A DNA stretch of 64,000 nt, from NCBI RefSeq assembly GCF_033958435.1, contig NC_134139.1, forward strand, positions 207,931,501 through 207,995,500, read 5' to 3'. The position numbers were made by a program, and so were the translations under genes. Positions 46,684 to 56,605 of the stretch are shown here, one piece after another. This DNA comes from Carettochelys insculpta (lineage: Eukaryota > Chordata > Testudines > Carettochelyidae). Positions within the stretch are counted from its first letter, which is position 1. Each line of letters opens with the position of its first letter. A model generated the notes under the pieces. That model saw only the letters and a list, made by a program, of their open reading frames with translations. It ran no database searches and was not told where the DNA came from.

Positions 46684-47829
46684 CAGTGCCTTTCATGAGG
46701 GGAGTTACCTGGCTCTAAATCCTTGCTGGTGGCTGCAGAGAAGCCATCGCAGCAGGAGTAACTGACCCCATTTGTTGCATCCAGAAGGTTTCACTGACAC
46801 CGAGGCGGTTATGGGAGGCTTGTGTGTTTTGGATGCCGCAGTCTCTCTGCCCGCAGACGTGAATCTTTCACGCAGCCTTTGCCGGGGCTGGTCTGTGCAC
46901 CGCTGCTTGTCCATTGTGACATGTCTGGAAGCAGCGCTTGGCTGATGTGCTCCCATACCCTTCGTCTAACAGAAGCTGCTTTTGCAGCCCCAGTGCCTTC
47001 ACCCTCAGGGGCAGCTCTCACCCACATTTCTGTCTTGTCTGCCCCCAGATCCTTCTGCAGATACCCGCCTCACGCTGCAGCCAGCCTTTCCCAGATGCTG
47101 CTCCCCTCCTCTTTCCAACGAGCGCCTTCTTCCGTGAAAAGACCTGCTTCACTGTTACTGCTGCTGGGCCTGTTCAGGCCAACACCTGGGGGGGCAGATC
47201 ACCTAGGGTAACTTTCACCCCTGGGCAGACAGCAGTTGTCGGCCTCGGTCACAGCTGGTGCTTTCAGCACGTTAGCGTCTATCGGTGCACCAGCACACTT
47301 GGGATTTTTGCTGCTTTAATAATGACTCATTAGTTAGGGTGTCCCGTATCACTGGGACCCTGAGGCTACATGAATTTAAATGTTCCTAACAGAGTCTACC
47401 CCGGATCCTGACTTGACCCTTTGTCTTTCAGGATAATCTGACTTTGGGAGCACGATTTAGGGAGTGTGGAAAATTGAGCTCTCCCCAGTTTCAGATTCTT
47501 CTCTTGAGAAGGTGCCGTCTCTCCGTAACACAAGCACGGCAGCCCTTCAGGTGGGAACTACGCTCAGAGCTGAGGAAAGACATGATTTGTTCCAATCACT
47601 TTGTCTCTTTTCCTTTGGTTTGCTTTCAGCACTAACTCAGATCATCTCCCCATTAGAGGGTAAGCTCTGTGTTCCTTGCGGTTGCTAGCAATATAGGTCT
47701 TATGACACACAGTACAGAGGGTCTGATTCCAACCACTAGAAGGTAGCGGTGTCTCTCCCGCTCCCGACATTCTTTGTCTTTCTCTCGCTCACTTATGTAC
47801 CAGTTCATTACAATTCCCTTTCACTTCGG
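46684..47829. other. No gene seen
   Basis: No recognisable coding or repeat content; open frames overlap in several frames without motifs. Confidence 0.35.
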
Positions 47830-48055
47830 TAGCACCTTCCATTCCAGGAGCTCAAAGCACTGTATGAAACCAATTAAATTAGCTTTGCAATGAGCCTGTG
47901 CTCTAGGGATCATGAGCTTTGGTTTATAGAGGAACAAAGCAAGAGGTGAAGTGATTTCCCCAAAGTCACCCAGATTACAGCTGCAGAGATGGGAAAAGAA
48001 ATCACATTTCCTAAAACCTGCTCCTGCCTCATAACCACAAGAGCGTCATTCTGCC
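47830..48055 (+). repeat. MIR/CORE-SINE-like remnant
   Basis: GAGCTCAAAGCACTGTATG, AAGAGGTGAAGTGATTTCCC and CAAAGTCACCCAGATTACAG resemble MIR-group sequence in + orientation. Strongly diverged. Confidence 0.55.
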
Positions 48056-49078
48056 TGCCTGTTTTTTTTCCTCCAAAGGAAGGCTTCAGAGGCTGCAGCT
48101 TAGCCGGTCGTGCCGGTGCAAAATGATTTAAATGTTAGCATCTGAAGCAGCCGCCTCCAGTTCCCCATTTCCAACCCACAAATCTCACCTTTCCTTTTGA
48201 AGAGCCCCGGGAGAGGTTTGCAAAGCACTCAGCATGCAGACCACTCACAGAGCCAGGACTGCAGCACGCCAGAAGCAGCAGCTTCAGAGATGTTGTGGTG
48301 ATGCAATCTAATTGCTACCTGTGCGCAGGAAAGAGCAGCCTGCCTCCCCCCAGCGTGTCACCCATCCCAGAGAGCATCTGTGTCATGGGAGGGAGTCAGG
48401 CTCGGGCAGCAGACCTGGGGAGCTGCGTGTGGAGGGCACTGTTTCAGCAGAAGTGATGCTCTGCCAGGCCCAGGGACTGAACGCATTTGCACAAGCGGGT
48501 TAGACAAAGCCGCTTAGGGGCCGGATGGATTTTTCCATCTCATGGAGTCTTTAAATCAAGCCTGGGTGTTCCTTTCTGAGCAAGCTGCTTTAGCACAACC
48601 CCAGGACACCCCCTGGCCTGAGCTATGTTGGAGATGAGCCTTAACCGCATAGTTCCACCTATTTTTTTCCTGCCCGTTTGAAGAATAAATGTTGTTACAT
48701 GCACCAAGCCTGTGTGCATGTGCACCACCAATAGAAACAGCAGCACTTCCTGGGCAGCACTAAGGACTTGCTTGGGGAGGCCAGCCCCAGCCTTACCTTT
48801 TGAGACCCTGCCCCCTCTGGGGTGTGGAGCTGTCCCTGCCCCCAACTTGCCCAGGGGCCCTGGAAGTCTGTGGGCCCCACTACCAGGCCTTATTCGGCCT
48901 TGCCAATTAACAACAGGTGCCTCCCAAGCCTGAGTCCCTTTGACGGGCTCGGTATCCAGCCCCGGCACTACCAGCTCTGCTGGCCCCAAAGGAACAGAAC
49001 ATGCCAGCTTGTAGGAGCCAGGTCACTTTGCGGAACCCCGCAGCCCTGGAGTCCACTGCTAGGGAAACAAGAATACGT
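48056..49078. other. No gene seen; fragment of a MITE at ~48640-48760
   Basis: The part AATAAATGTTGTTACATGCA with TGTGCACCACCAATAGAAAC resembles the inner part of the CAGTGTTCCCT-type MITE. Nothing else recognised. Confidence 0.4.
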
Positions 49079-49935
49079 GTATCAGAGAGGGAGCCGTGTT
49101 AGTCTGTAGCTTTGAGAACAACAAGAAGTCTTGCGGCACCTTAAAGACTAAGATATTTTGGAACAGAAGCTTTCGTGGGCAAAGACCTGCTTCATCAGAT
49201 GCATGAGCTGGGGGGAGGGTGGTTTCAGAGGGGTATTTAAAGAGTGGGGTCCCAGTAAGAGGGAGGGCCAGAGCTGACCAGGTCTATTCAGCAGGTGGAA
49301 ATGGCCCAGTATCAACAGCACTTATCAAAAGAGGAAAAAACAAGTCAGATCAGACAGGGGGATGTGAGGATTTGTCAGAGTCTAATGGGGAGATATTAAC
49401 GCCCAGGGCAGAGAAGCTGGTTTTGTAAGCTGCGAGCCACTCCCAGTCTCTGTTTAATCCATGGTTAATGGAGTCAAATTTGCAAATAAATTGCAGCTCA
49501 GAGATTTCTCTCTCCATCTGATTTTTGAAATTTTTTTGTTTCAGGACTGTCACCCTTAAATCTGCCACTGAGTGTCCAGGGAGATTGAAGTGCTCCCCCA
49601 CAGGCTTCTGTCCATTACCATTCCGGATGTCTGATTTATGTCCATTTATTCTTTTACAGAGAGACTGTCCAGTTTGGCCAATGTAAATGCAGTGGGGCAT
49701 TGCTGGCACATGATGGCATATATCAGTAGATGTGCAGGTGAAGGAGCCCCTGATGATATGGTTGGTGTTAGGTCCTGTGGTGATGTCACTGGTATAGATA
49801 TGTGAGCAGAGTTAGCAGCGAGGTTTGCTACAGGGGCTGGTTCCAGGCCTGGAGTCAATGGTTTGTGATTTGTAGTGGCTGGTGAGGATTTGTTTCAGGT
49901 TGGCGTATCCCTGCCGGTAACTGCCTTGTCAGCTG
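49079..49935 (-). mobile_element. Penelope-like element, family 2, 5'-truncated
   Basis: On the minus strand: a GIY-YIG endonuclease region (IYIGQTGQSLCKRINGHKSD) at ~49709-49620, then the C-terminal block LQFICKFDSINHGLNRDWEW, a stop at ~49350, and finally the terminal repeat at 49079-49200 with AAAGCTTCTGTTCC and CTTGTTGTT on the coding strand. This copy ties the widespread family 2 terminal repeats to a Penelope-like protein. Upstream coding sequence (CSKPRC, IRGSF blocks) is in broken frames. The reverse transcriptase part is missing. Confidence 0.85.
49350..49709 (-). pseudogene. GIY-YIG endonuclease region of Penelope family 2
   Basis: A ~119-residue open segment with YIGQT...KRINGHKSDIR matching the second half of the GIY-YIG fold, followed by a cysteine-poor tail ending SSHPPV. 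In Penelope-like elements this nuclease makes the target nick. The GIY half is in a different frame, so the protein is broken. Confidence 0.8.
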
Positions 49936-50991
49936 GCATTAAGGGGCTCTTGGGTCGGATCAGCGCTTGGTGATATGACCCAGGCCCTCCCAAGAGCATG
50001 AGCCTTTCTGTGCTCAGCTAAAATCTCCGAGCTGGGGGCTGTAGCTGCCCCGCATCCTCAGTGGAGGAGACAGCAATAGGGGTACATGGTAGGGTGCTCA
50101 GAAGGCCAGGTGGCCTAGCAGTTAGTGGGTCTGTATGCCAGCCCCTTCTCCCGCTGTTGCAGGGGAGAGACAGGTGCCTGCCTACTGCCCCAAGACAGGA
50201 AGTATGTTAGCCTCAGCATGACTGTGGGGTGTAGGAAAGGGACCTGGACTCTCCTACCTTCACCAGGTACCAGCCCAGGGCCTGTGGGAAGTAACATCAG
50301 AGCTGCTCTCCCTACGGCGAGCCCAGGCAGGCTACTCCCTACCTGTCTGCTCCTTCGGTTGGGCACATGGCCCCTCGGGTCTGAAACAGCGAGCGGATTA
50401 ACCAAAAAACAAAAGCCACCACACGGAGGAGCAGGGCCCTGCAAGACCAGCTGCTTCTCCCAGCATGTGGTGGGAGGAGACAGCCTGGCCCATGGGTCCC
50501 ATCTACTCTGTGGTTCCCTCTTGAGGTTCAGCCGTTCCCAGAGAAGTCCTCTGTCCTGCAGCCTGGTCCTGGGCTTCTGAGCATCCATCACCTGCTCCTG
50601 CCGGGCCAGGACCAGGATTCGTGTCCTTCATGGCCAGCGTGGAGCCTGGTAACACTGGGAGGCAGAACCACCAACTGAGCAGTTACCTACACTGCTTGCA
50701 ACCCGCATCCCCAGGGCAAAGTCCAGTTCAACCTTCGCTCCCCGTGAATGGTCCCCACTCTCCGGTCACACCCCCACCCCTTCCCTGGCTCTGCTGACAG
50801 CAAATTCTTTCTGCAGCGAGTTTATGGGGAATGAACGCAGAAAGGGACGGGACTTCTGCATCGCCGAGCTCCGCCCCTCAGAGCTCTCTGCCCGGGGAGA
50901 GCAGATCTCCTCAATGGATGGGGGTCAGGCTCGCCCACCATTCTGCCGATGGGCCACCAGCTGCACAGGCAAAGTGGGGGCACCCCAGCAC
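49936..50991. other. No gene seen
   Basis: No recognisable gene or repeat boundary. Confidence 0.35.
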
Positions 50992-51176
50992 CAGGGTTCC
51001 CTCTATTTCTTTCCCTCCAGGGGTGGAATAAGTTTTGTTCTGTACACTGGGCATACGGGGACGTGCACCACCAATAGACACAAACGCTGCCGGCTGCGGG
51101 GGGCGCTCTGCTAATCAGCTGGGTGGCACCGAAGTTCCCCTGGGCGGCCTCCCCAGTGCTCGGCTTACAAGGCACA
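50992..51176. mobile_element. CAGTGTTCCCT-type MITE, copy
   Basis: CAGGGTTCCCTCTATTTCTT at left, GCGCTCTGCTAATCAGCTGG inside, and AGTGCTCGGCTTACAAGGCA at right align with 59952-60139. Flanking duplication not clear. Confidence 0.6.
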
Positions 51177-51525
51177 CTGCCCACCATCCTTCCCCAGCTC
51201 CCCGAAGTCCTCTCTGAGCATCACGGTGCTGTTCTGGCCTTCAGGAGCTTCCAGTGCTGGACAGTTCCTGGTTGGCCTTGGGAACCAGCACCCTGGAAGG
51301 GCCGGGCTCCTTCGGACCAGAGCTGGGGGTTGAATCCCCACCCAAGGGCAGGGGTGAGGTTGGGAGCTGAGGGGGTGGCTGCTGGCCCGTCTCTCCTCTG
51401 AGCTCTGGTTGATGGTGGGAAAGGGAGTCCATAGCTGCCGAATCCAGAGCCATCAGCGTGTGGAGGGAGGGCAGATTCTCCTGCCCAGGCTTGTGCTCCC
51501 TTGGCACTGAATTCCATCCGCCCCG

Positions 51526-52050
51526 GTGTCCCAGCCCTGCTCCAGAGAACTGTCCCAACACCAGGAAGAGGTAGGTCTGAGGGACTGGGGGTCCCTGCTG
51601 AGAACAAGTGGGCCCATCAGCACAGCTGACCCAGAGAGCAGGCGGCTGTGCCGTCTGCTGGGATCTGAGATACGGGATGTGGGCCTGAGGCAGGAGAGCA
51701 TCCTAAGGGGAGCAGGGTGGAATCGGCCGATCGTCCTTCACCTGGGAGCCAATGACACTGTGAGATTCCCCCGGAAGGTTTCGAGGGAGACGTGCCTGGC
51801 TGGGGAAGAGGGTTCAGGACACAGAGGCTCAGTGAGGTTCCCTGGAGGAGGAGGAGAACACAAGGACAAGCCAAGCTTGTGCTGATCAGCAGGTGGCTCC
51901 GGCAGCGGTGGTGTCGGGAATTCTTGGGGTTGCAGTTCTCATGGGATGGACTCCCCTGAGCAGGGCAGGAAACAGCCATCTGGGACAGAGGTTGGCCTGG
52001 CTGATTGAAAGAACTTGAACCCAGGAGCTGGGGTCGACGGCTGGGAGAGG
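51526..52050 (+). pseudogene. LINE ORF1 esterase-like (SGNH) remnant
   Basis: The frame contains RRLCRLLGSEIRDVGLRQES followed by IVLHLGANDTVRF, resembling the block V-x-H-x-G-x-N-D of the SGNH-hydrolase domain carried by ORF1 of CR1-group LINEs. The expected N-terminal GDS block is not clear, and the frame is lost downstream. Ends near the TCGA-rich element at 52186. Confidence 0.5.
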
Positions 52051-52185
52051 CTCCTGTGATCTCCACTCCTGAGCCTAACAGTGAGCAGGGGGCAAAGACA
52101 AGAGAGGACGCAGCCGTGGAGACGGGACAGCCGACTGTGAGAGGCCGGAGCAGAGCAGAGATCATGCAGGAGCCAAGGACACATA

Positions 52186-52896
52186 GGCTACGTCTACACG
52201 TGAAGCCAACATCGAAAAAGCTTATTTCGATGTAGCAACATCGAAATACGCTATTTCGATGAATAACGTCTACACATCCTCCAGGGCTGGCAACGTCGAT
52301 GTTCAACTTCGACGTTGCGCAGCACCACATCGAAATAGGCGCTGCGAGGGAACGTCTACACGCCAAAATAGCACACATCGAAATAAGGGTGCCAGGCACA
52401 GCTGCAGACAGGGTCACAGGGCGGACTCAACAGCAAGCCACTCCCTTAAAGGGCCCCTCCCAGACACAGTTGCACTAAACAACACAAGATCCACAGAGCC
52501 GACAACTGGTTGCAGACCCTGTGCCTGCAGCATGGATCCCCACCTGCCGCAGCAGCAGCCAGAAGCCCTGGGCTAAGGGCTGCTGCCCACGGTGACCATA
52601 GAGCCCCGCAGGGGCTGGAGAGAGAGCATCTCTCAACCCCCCAGCTGATGGCCGCCATGGAGGACCCGGCAATTTCGACGTTGCGGGACGCGGATCATCT
52701 ACATGGTCCCTACTTCGATGTTGAACGTCGAAGTAGGGTGCTATTCCGATCCCCTCATGAGGTTAGCGACTTCGACGTCTCGCCGCCTAATGTCGAAGTT
52801 AACTTCAAAATAGCGCCCGACGCGTGTAGCCGCGACGGGTGCTATTTCGAAGTTAGTGCCGCTACTTCGAAGTAGCGTGCATGTGTAGACACAGCT
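52186..52896 (-). mobile_element. TCGA-rich non-autonomous DNA transposon, copy D
   Basis: Inverse orientation to the other copies. Left end GGCTACGTCTACACGTGAAG, right end ...TGTGTAGACACAGCT. Flanks ATA / TAA. Contains the best-preserved version of the shared open frame (here on the + strand, 52510-52875). Confidence 0.9.
52510..52875 (+). other. Conserved open frame within the TCGA-rich element
   Basis: A 121-codon frame with RSPGLRAAAHGDHRAPQGLE, STPQLMAAMEDPAISTLRDA and VLFRSPHEVSDFDVSPPNVE. Closely related open frames lie on the opposite strand of the element in copies A, B and E. It has no motif of a known transposase and includes the subterminal repeats, so it may be open by chance of composition, or it may be a remnant of the first exon of a larger transposon protein (ATGGAGGACCC region). 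Confidence 0.3.
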
Positions 52897-53755
52897 TAAG
52901 AGGCCAGTGATACTGGCAAGCAGCTCAACGACTGGACCTAATCAGGTGAGACGTCTGGGCAAAACTGGGCAGAAGTAACTAAGAAATCTGCACACAAATG
53001 CACAGCCCCGGGGGACAAGTGGGGGCACTCGGACTCCTGGGGCAGGCAGTGGCAGCGGATAGCAGAAGGTATTGAGCAAAGACTTTTCCCAAGAATCCAG
53101 CCATGCACCGAGCACCAGCCAGATTTATTAATGACGCACCGGGGAAAAGGGTGACAAGCCGTTGTTTTCTCCGAAGAGCGAGTCGCATACGTTCCCATAC
53201 ACGTGGGTTACGTAGCTAGCTATGCGTGTTATTATCATAGCTCACGCATATTGTTAGCCTATTATTATACCTGCTAAAACCAGCCTGGTTTATCAGTTCT
53301 CTGTGTAGCCAGAGACAGGCCTTATAAACGAAAGATGGAGCCAGAGTGCGGGGGAGGAAGTCCGGGGTGGAGATAAGGAGAGAGCAGAGCAGGGAGGGGT
53401 GGAATTAGGCAAAAATAATCCTTCTGAGACAGTTTATGGTTTGAAGCATTTAACAAAAGTTCTCACAGTTCTCAGGGTCTTTTGGCACAGCTGGGGCTCC
53501 TGTCTCAGGCAGGCGATTCACCGTGGGGTCCCGTCTGGGTAATGCAGAGGCCTAATAAGGGAGAAGAGAAACGTGTGGGAAGTGTAGCCATGAGTGGGGC
53601 TCCCCTTGGCTAGTGCTGGGTCTGCTGAAGACCCCAGGCTCCAATCTGGGTATAGCCAGAGACCCCTTTAATGAAATATATACTGGGGGGGGGGTTAGGT
53701 GGTTACAAAAGGCTTTTGCTTCACAGATGCAGAATGGAAAAGAAGTGCTACTGAT
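52897..53755. other. No gene seen
   Basis: No recognisable content. Confidence 0.35.
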
Positions 53756-53965
53756 AACAGCAAGGCGACCAAGAGAAGAAGGTGGGGATGGCCAGGCCAC
53801 GCTCTCAGAAAACCATCGTCCAGCACAGGCCCTCGAGCTCTCACATGGAACCCACAAGGAAAGCACAAAGGAGAAAGACCTCGGACAACATGGAGAAGAT
53901 CTACTGAGATTGAAGGGTAACGACTGGACTAATCCTGGGTCAGCTGGAAGTTTTGTCCCAAGACA
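53756..53965 (+). pseudogene. RTE-like LINE C-terminal fragment
   Basis: Frames read RRRWGWPGHALRKPSS and TWNPQGKHKGERPRTTWRRS, matching the ORF2 C-terminus seen intact at 60352-60600 (GWLGHTLRKP...NPQGKRSRGRPRITWRRS). Short and frame-shifted. Confidence 0.8.
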
Positions 53966-53985
53966 GAGTGAAGCAGAGGAGACTT

Positions 53986-54432
53986 CATAGAATCACAGAA
54001 TCACAGGGCTGGAAGGGACCTCAGGAGGTCATCTAGTCCAGCCCCCTGCATAAAGCAGGATCAACCCCAACTAAGTCATCCCAGCCAGGACCTTGTCAAG
54101 TTAGGACTTAAAAACCTCAAGGGATGGAGATTCCACCACCTCTCTAGGTAACACATTCCAGTGCTTCGCCACCCTCCTGGTGAAGTAGTTTTTCCTAATA
54201 TCCAGCCTACACCTCCCCCTCTTCAACTTCAGACCATTGCTCCTTGTTCTGCCATCTGACACCCCTGAGAACAGTTTCTCACCCTCCCCTTTAGAGCTCC
54301 CCTTCAGGAAGTTGAAGGCTGCTATTAAATCACCCCTCAGTCTTCTCTTCTGTAAACTAAACAAGCCCAAATCCCTCAGCCTCTCCTCATCGGTCATGTG
54401 CTCCAGCCCCTTAATGATTTTTGTTGCCCTGT
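53986..54432 (-). repeat. CR1 LINE 3' end
   Basis: Tail CATAGAATCACAGAATCACA at left, then the minus-strand ORF2 C-terminus ([20 protein letters not shown]). Well preserved, 5'-truncated. Confidence 0.92.
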
Positions 54433-54439
54433 AAATGGC

Positions 54440-54722
54440 CTATGCTCCATCTGGAGAACAAGGGTTTAAATCAAGTGAGTCGAGCCTGGTTTCCCTGGCT
54501 GTGATAGCTGACAGGCTTGTTCACCAAAGAGTTGCCAAACCCACAACAGGTGACGCCGTTTCAGATTTGGTATCGATGAGCAGCAAGAACCTCACAGAAG
54601 AGCTGGTTGTGGAGGACGACCTTGGCTGGAGAGATCATGAGTTAATTCAGTTTAAACTAAAGGGCAGGGAAACCCAACACAGCTTCACAGCCAGGCCCCT
54701 GGCTCGCAGAAAGCCAAAGGAA
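54440..54722 (+). pseudogene. CR1 endonuclease C-terminal fragment
   Basis: VSDLVSMSSKNLTEELVVED followed by DLGWRDHELIQFKL corresponds to the end of the AP-endonuclease-like domain of CR1 ORF2 (…GxSDHExxxF). Here SDH is RDH. Bounded by a CR1 3' end on the left and a Penelope element on the right. Confidence 0.65.
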
Positions 54723-54979
54723 TTAGTAACAGAGAGGAAGCCGTGCTAGTCTATACACTATCAAAACAAAAAGCAGTCAAGTACCACTTTAAAAACTAGC
54801 AAAATAGTTTATTAGGTGATGAGCTTTCATGGGACAGACCCGCTTCTTCAGACCATAGCCAGACCAGACCAGACTCAATACTTAAGGCACAGAGAACCAA
54901 AAACAGTAAGCAAGGAGGACAAATCAGAAAAAGATAATCAAGGTGAGCAAATCAGAGAGTGGAGGGGTGGGGGGGAAGG

Positions 54980-55261
54980 TCAAGAATTAGATTGAGTCAA
55001 GTATGCAGACGAGCCCCTATAGTGACTCAGAAAGTTCCCATCACGATTTAAACCATGTGTTAATGTTCCGAATTTGAATATAAATGTCAGTTTGTCCACT
55101 TCTCTTCCTAAAACGGAGCGATAATGTCTCGTCAGTAACACACATACCTTGAGGTCATTGACAGAATGCCCCATTCCATTAAAATGTTGACTAACTGGTT
55201 TGTGGATCTGGAGTGTTTTGATGTCTGTTTTGTGCCCATTGAGCCTCTTTATGATTTGGAC
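54980..55261 (-). pseudogene. Inverted duplicate of the Penelope C-terminus
   Basis: The minus strand encodes LNGHKTDIKTLQIHKPVSQH and ELTFIFKFG-like sequence (KLTFIFKFGTLTHGLNRDGN), nearly identical to 56085-56345 on the + strand. It is the coding part of the inverted 5' flap of the element. Confidence 0.88.
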
Positions 55262-55262
55262 C

Positions 55263-56345
55263 CATGGTACAGAGGCTCTAGAAGTATTCCACAGAGACTT
55301 TAACAATCTACACCCCACCATCAACTTATGCCTCGATTACAACATGCAAGAGATACATTTCCTGGACACTACAGTACTAATCAAGGATGGCCTGATCAGT
55401 ACCACACTGTACCAAAAACCTACTGATCGCTATACTTATCTACACCCTTCTAGTTTCCGTCCTGCACACGTGACTAGATCCATTGTTTACAGTCAAGCTC
55501 TTAGACACAATCGCATTTGCTCTGATCCAATTGACAGAGACCAAAAACTACAAGAACTTTACCAAATATTCATAAACCTGAATTACCCACCAGGAGAAGT
55601 AAAAAAACAAATCGACAGGGCCAGACACATACCCAGAAACCAGCTACTCCAAGATCGGCCCAAAAAAGCCAAGAACAGAACACCACTGGTCATCACCTAC
55701 AGCCCCCAACTCAGACCACTGCAAAGAATCTTTAAAGACCGACAACCTATTCTTAATCAGGAAGCTACACTCCAGAAGGCCCTGGGTGACAGGACTGTTC
55801 TCTCCTACAGACAACCTCCCAACCTCATGCGGATCCTCACTAACAGCCACAGCCTATACCCCAGGAACACCAGTCCTGGAACCTTTCCCTGCAACAAAGC
55901 CCGCTGCCAGCTTTGTCCACATATCTTCTCTGGAAATACCATCACTGGACCTAACCAGGTTACTCACAGAATCACGGGCACTTTCTCATGCTCCTCTACT
56001 AACATCATATATGCCATCATGTGCCAACAATGCCCAGATGCTTTGTATATTGGACAGACTTCTAACTCCCTTAGACAAAGGGTCAACGGGCACAAAACAG
56101 ACATCAAAACACTCCAGATCCACAAACCAGTTAGTCAACATTTTAATGGAATGGGGTATTCTGTCAATGACCTCAAGGTATGTGTGTTACTGACAAAGAA
56201 TTATCGCTCCGTTTTAGAAAGAGAAGTGGACGAACTGACATTTATATTCAAATTCGGAACATTAACACATGGTTTAAATCGTGATGGGAACTTTCTGAGT
56301 CACTATAGGGGCTCGTCTGCATACTTGACTCAATCTAATTCTTGA
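55263..56345 (+). CDS. Penelope-like polyprotein fragment (RT end + GIY-YIG endonuclease)
   Basis: The open frame is continuous for over 1 kb. It starts in LEVFHRDFNNLHPTINLCLD and IHFLDTTVLIKDGLISTTLY, the region at the end of the reverse transcriptase (after the YADD block, which is absent). A linker with basic residues follows (PRNQLLQDRPKKAKNR). Then come a Cys-rich motif (CNKARCQLCPH), the nuclease with IIYAIMCQQC and LYIGQTSNSLRQRVNGHKTD, and the tail ELTFIFKFGTLTHGLNRDGN before the stop at 56343-56345. In Penelope-like retroelements the endonuclease nicks the target. Without a start codon or RT core this copy cannot move by itself. The intact frame suggests a fairly recent insertion. 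Confidence 0.88.
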   Translation, partial: HGTEALEVFHRDFNNLHPTINLCLDYNMQEIHFLDTTVLIKDGLISTTLYQKPTDRYTYLHPSSFRPAHVTRSIVYSQALRHNRICSDPIDRDQKLQELYQIFINLNYPPGEVKKQIDRARHIPRNQLLQDRPKKAKNRTPLVITYSPQLRPLQRIFKDRQPILNQEATLQKALGDRTVLSYRQPPNLMRILTNSHSLYPRNTSPGTFPCNKARCQLCPHIFSGNTITGPNQVTHRITGTFSCSSTNIIYAIMCQQCPDALYIGQTSNSLRQRVNGHKTDIKTLQIHKPVSQHFNGMGYSVNDLKVCVLLTKNYRSVLEREVDELTFIFKFGTLTHGLNRDGNFLSHYRGSSAYLTQSNS

Positions 56346-56605
56346 TCTTCCCCCACACCCCTCCACTCTCTGATTTGCTCACCTTGATTATCTTTTTCTG
56401 ATTTGTGCCCCTTGCTTCCTGTTTTTGGTTCTCTGTGTCTTAAATATTGAGTCTGTTCTGGTCTGGCTATGGTCTGAAGAAGTCGGTCTGTCCCACGAAA
56501 GCTCACCTAATAAACTATTTTGCTAGTTTTTAAAGTGCTACTTGACTGCTTTTTGTTTTGATAGTGTATAGACTAGCACGGCTTCCTCTCTGTTACTTTG
56601 TCTAA

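Larger units (their letters stand above)
54725..56596 (+). mobile_element. Penelope-like element, family 1, with inverted 5' end
   Basis: A truncated main copy runs from ~55262 to 56596 on the + strand. It is preceded by an inverted copy of its own 3' part (54725-55261 matches the reverse complement of ~56060-56596). Both outer ends are AGTAACAGAGAGGAAGCCGT or its complement. The main copy encodes an open 380-codon frame with a GIY-YIG endonuclease. Partial, inverted insertions like this are typical of Penelope-like elements. The catalytic reverse transcriptase blocks are missing. Confidence 0.9.

Noticed and set aside
55263..56345. GIY-YIG protein as a domesticated host nuclease
   Set aside because: It is flanked by the element's own terminal repeats, lacks a start codon, and has an inverted copy of its 3' part, as expected for a retroelement insertion.
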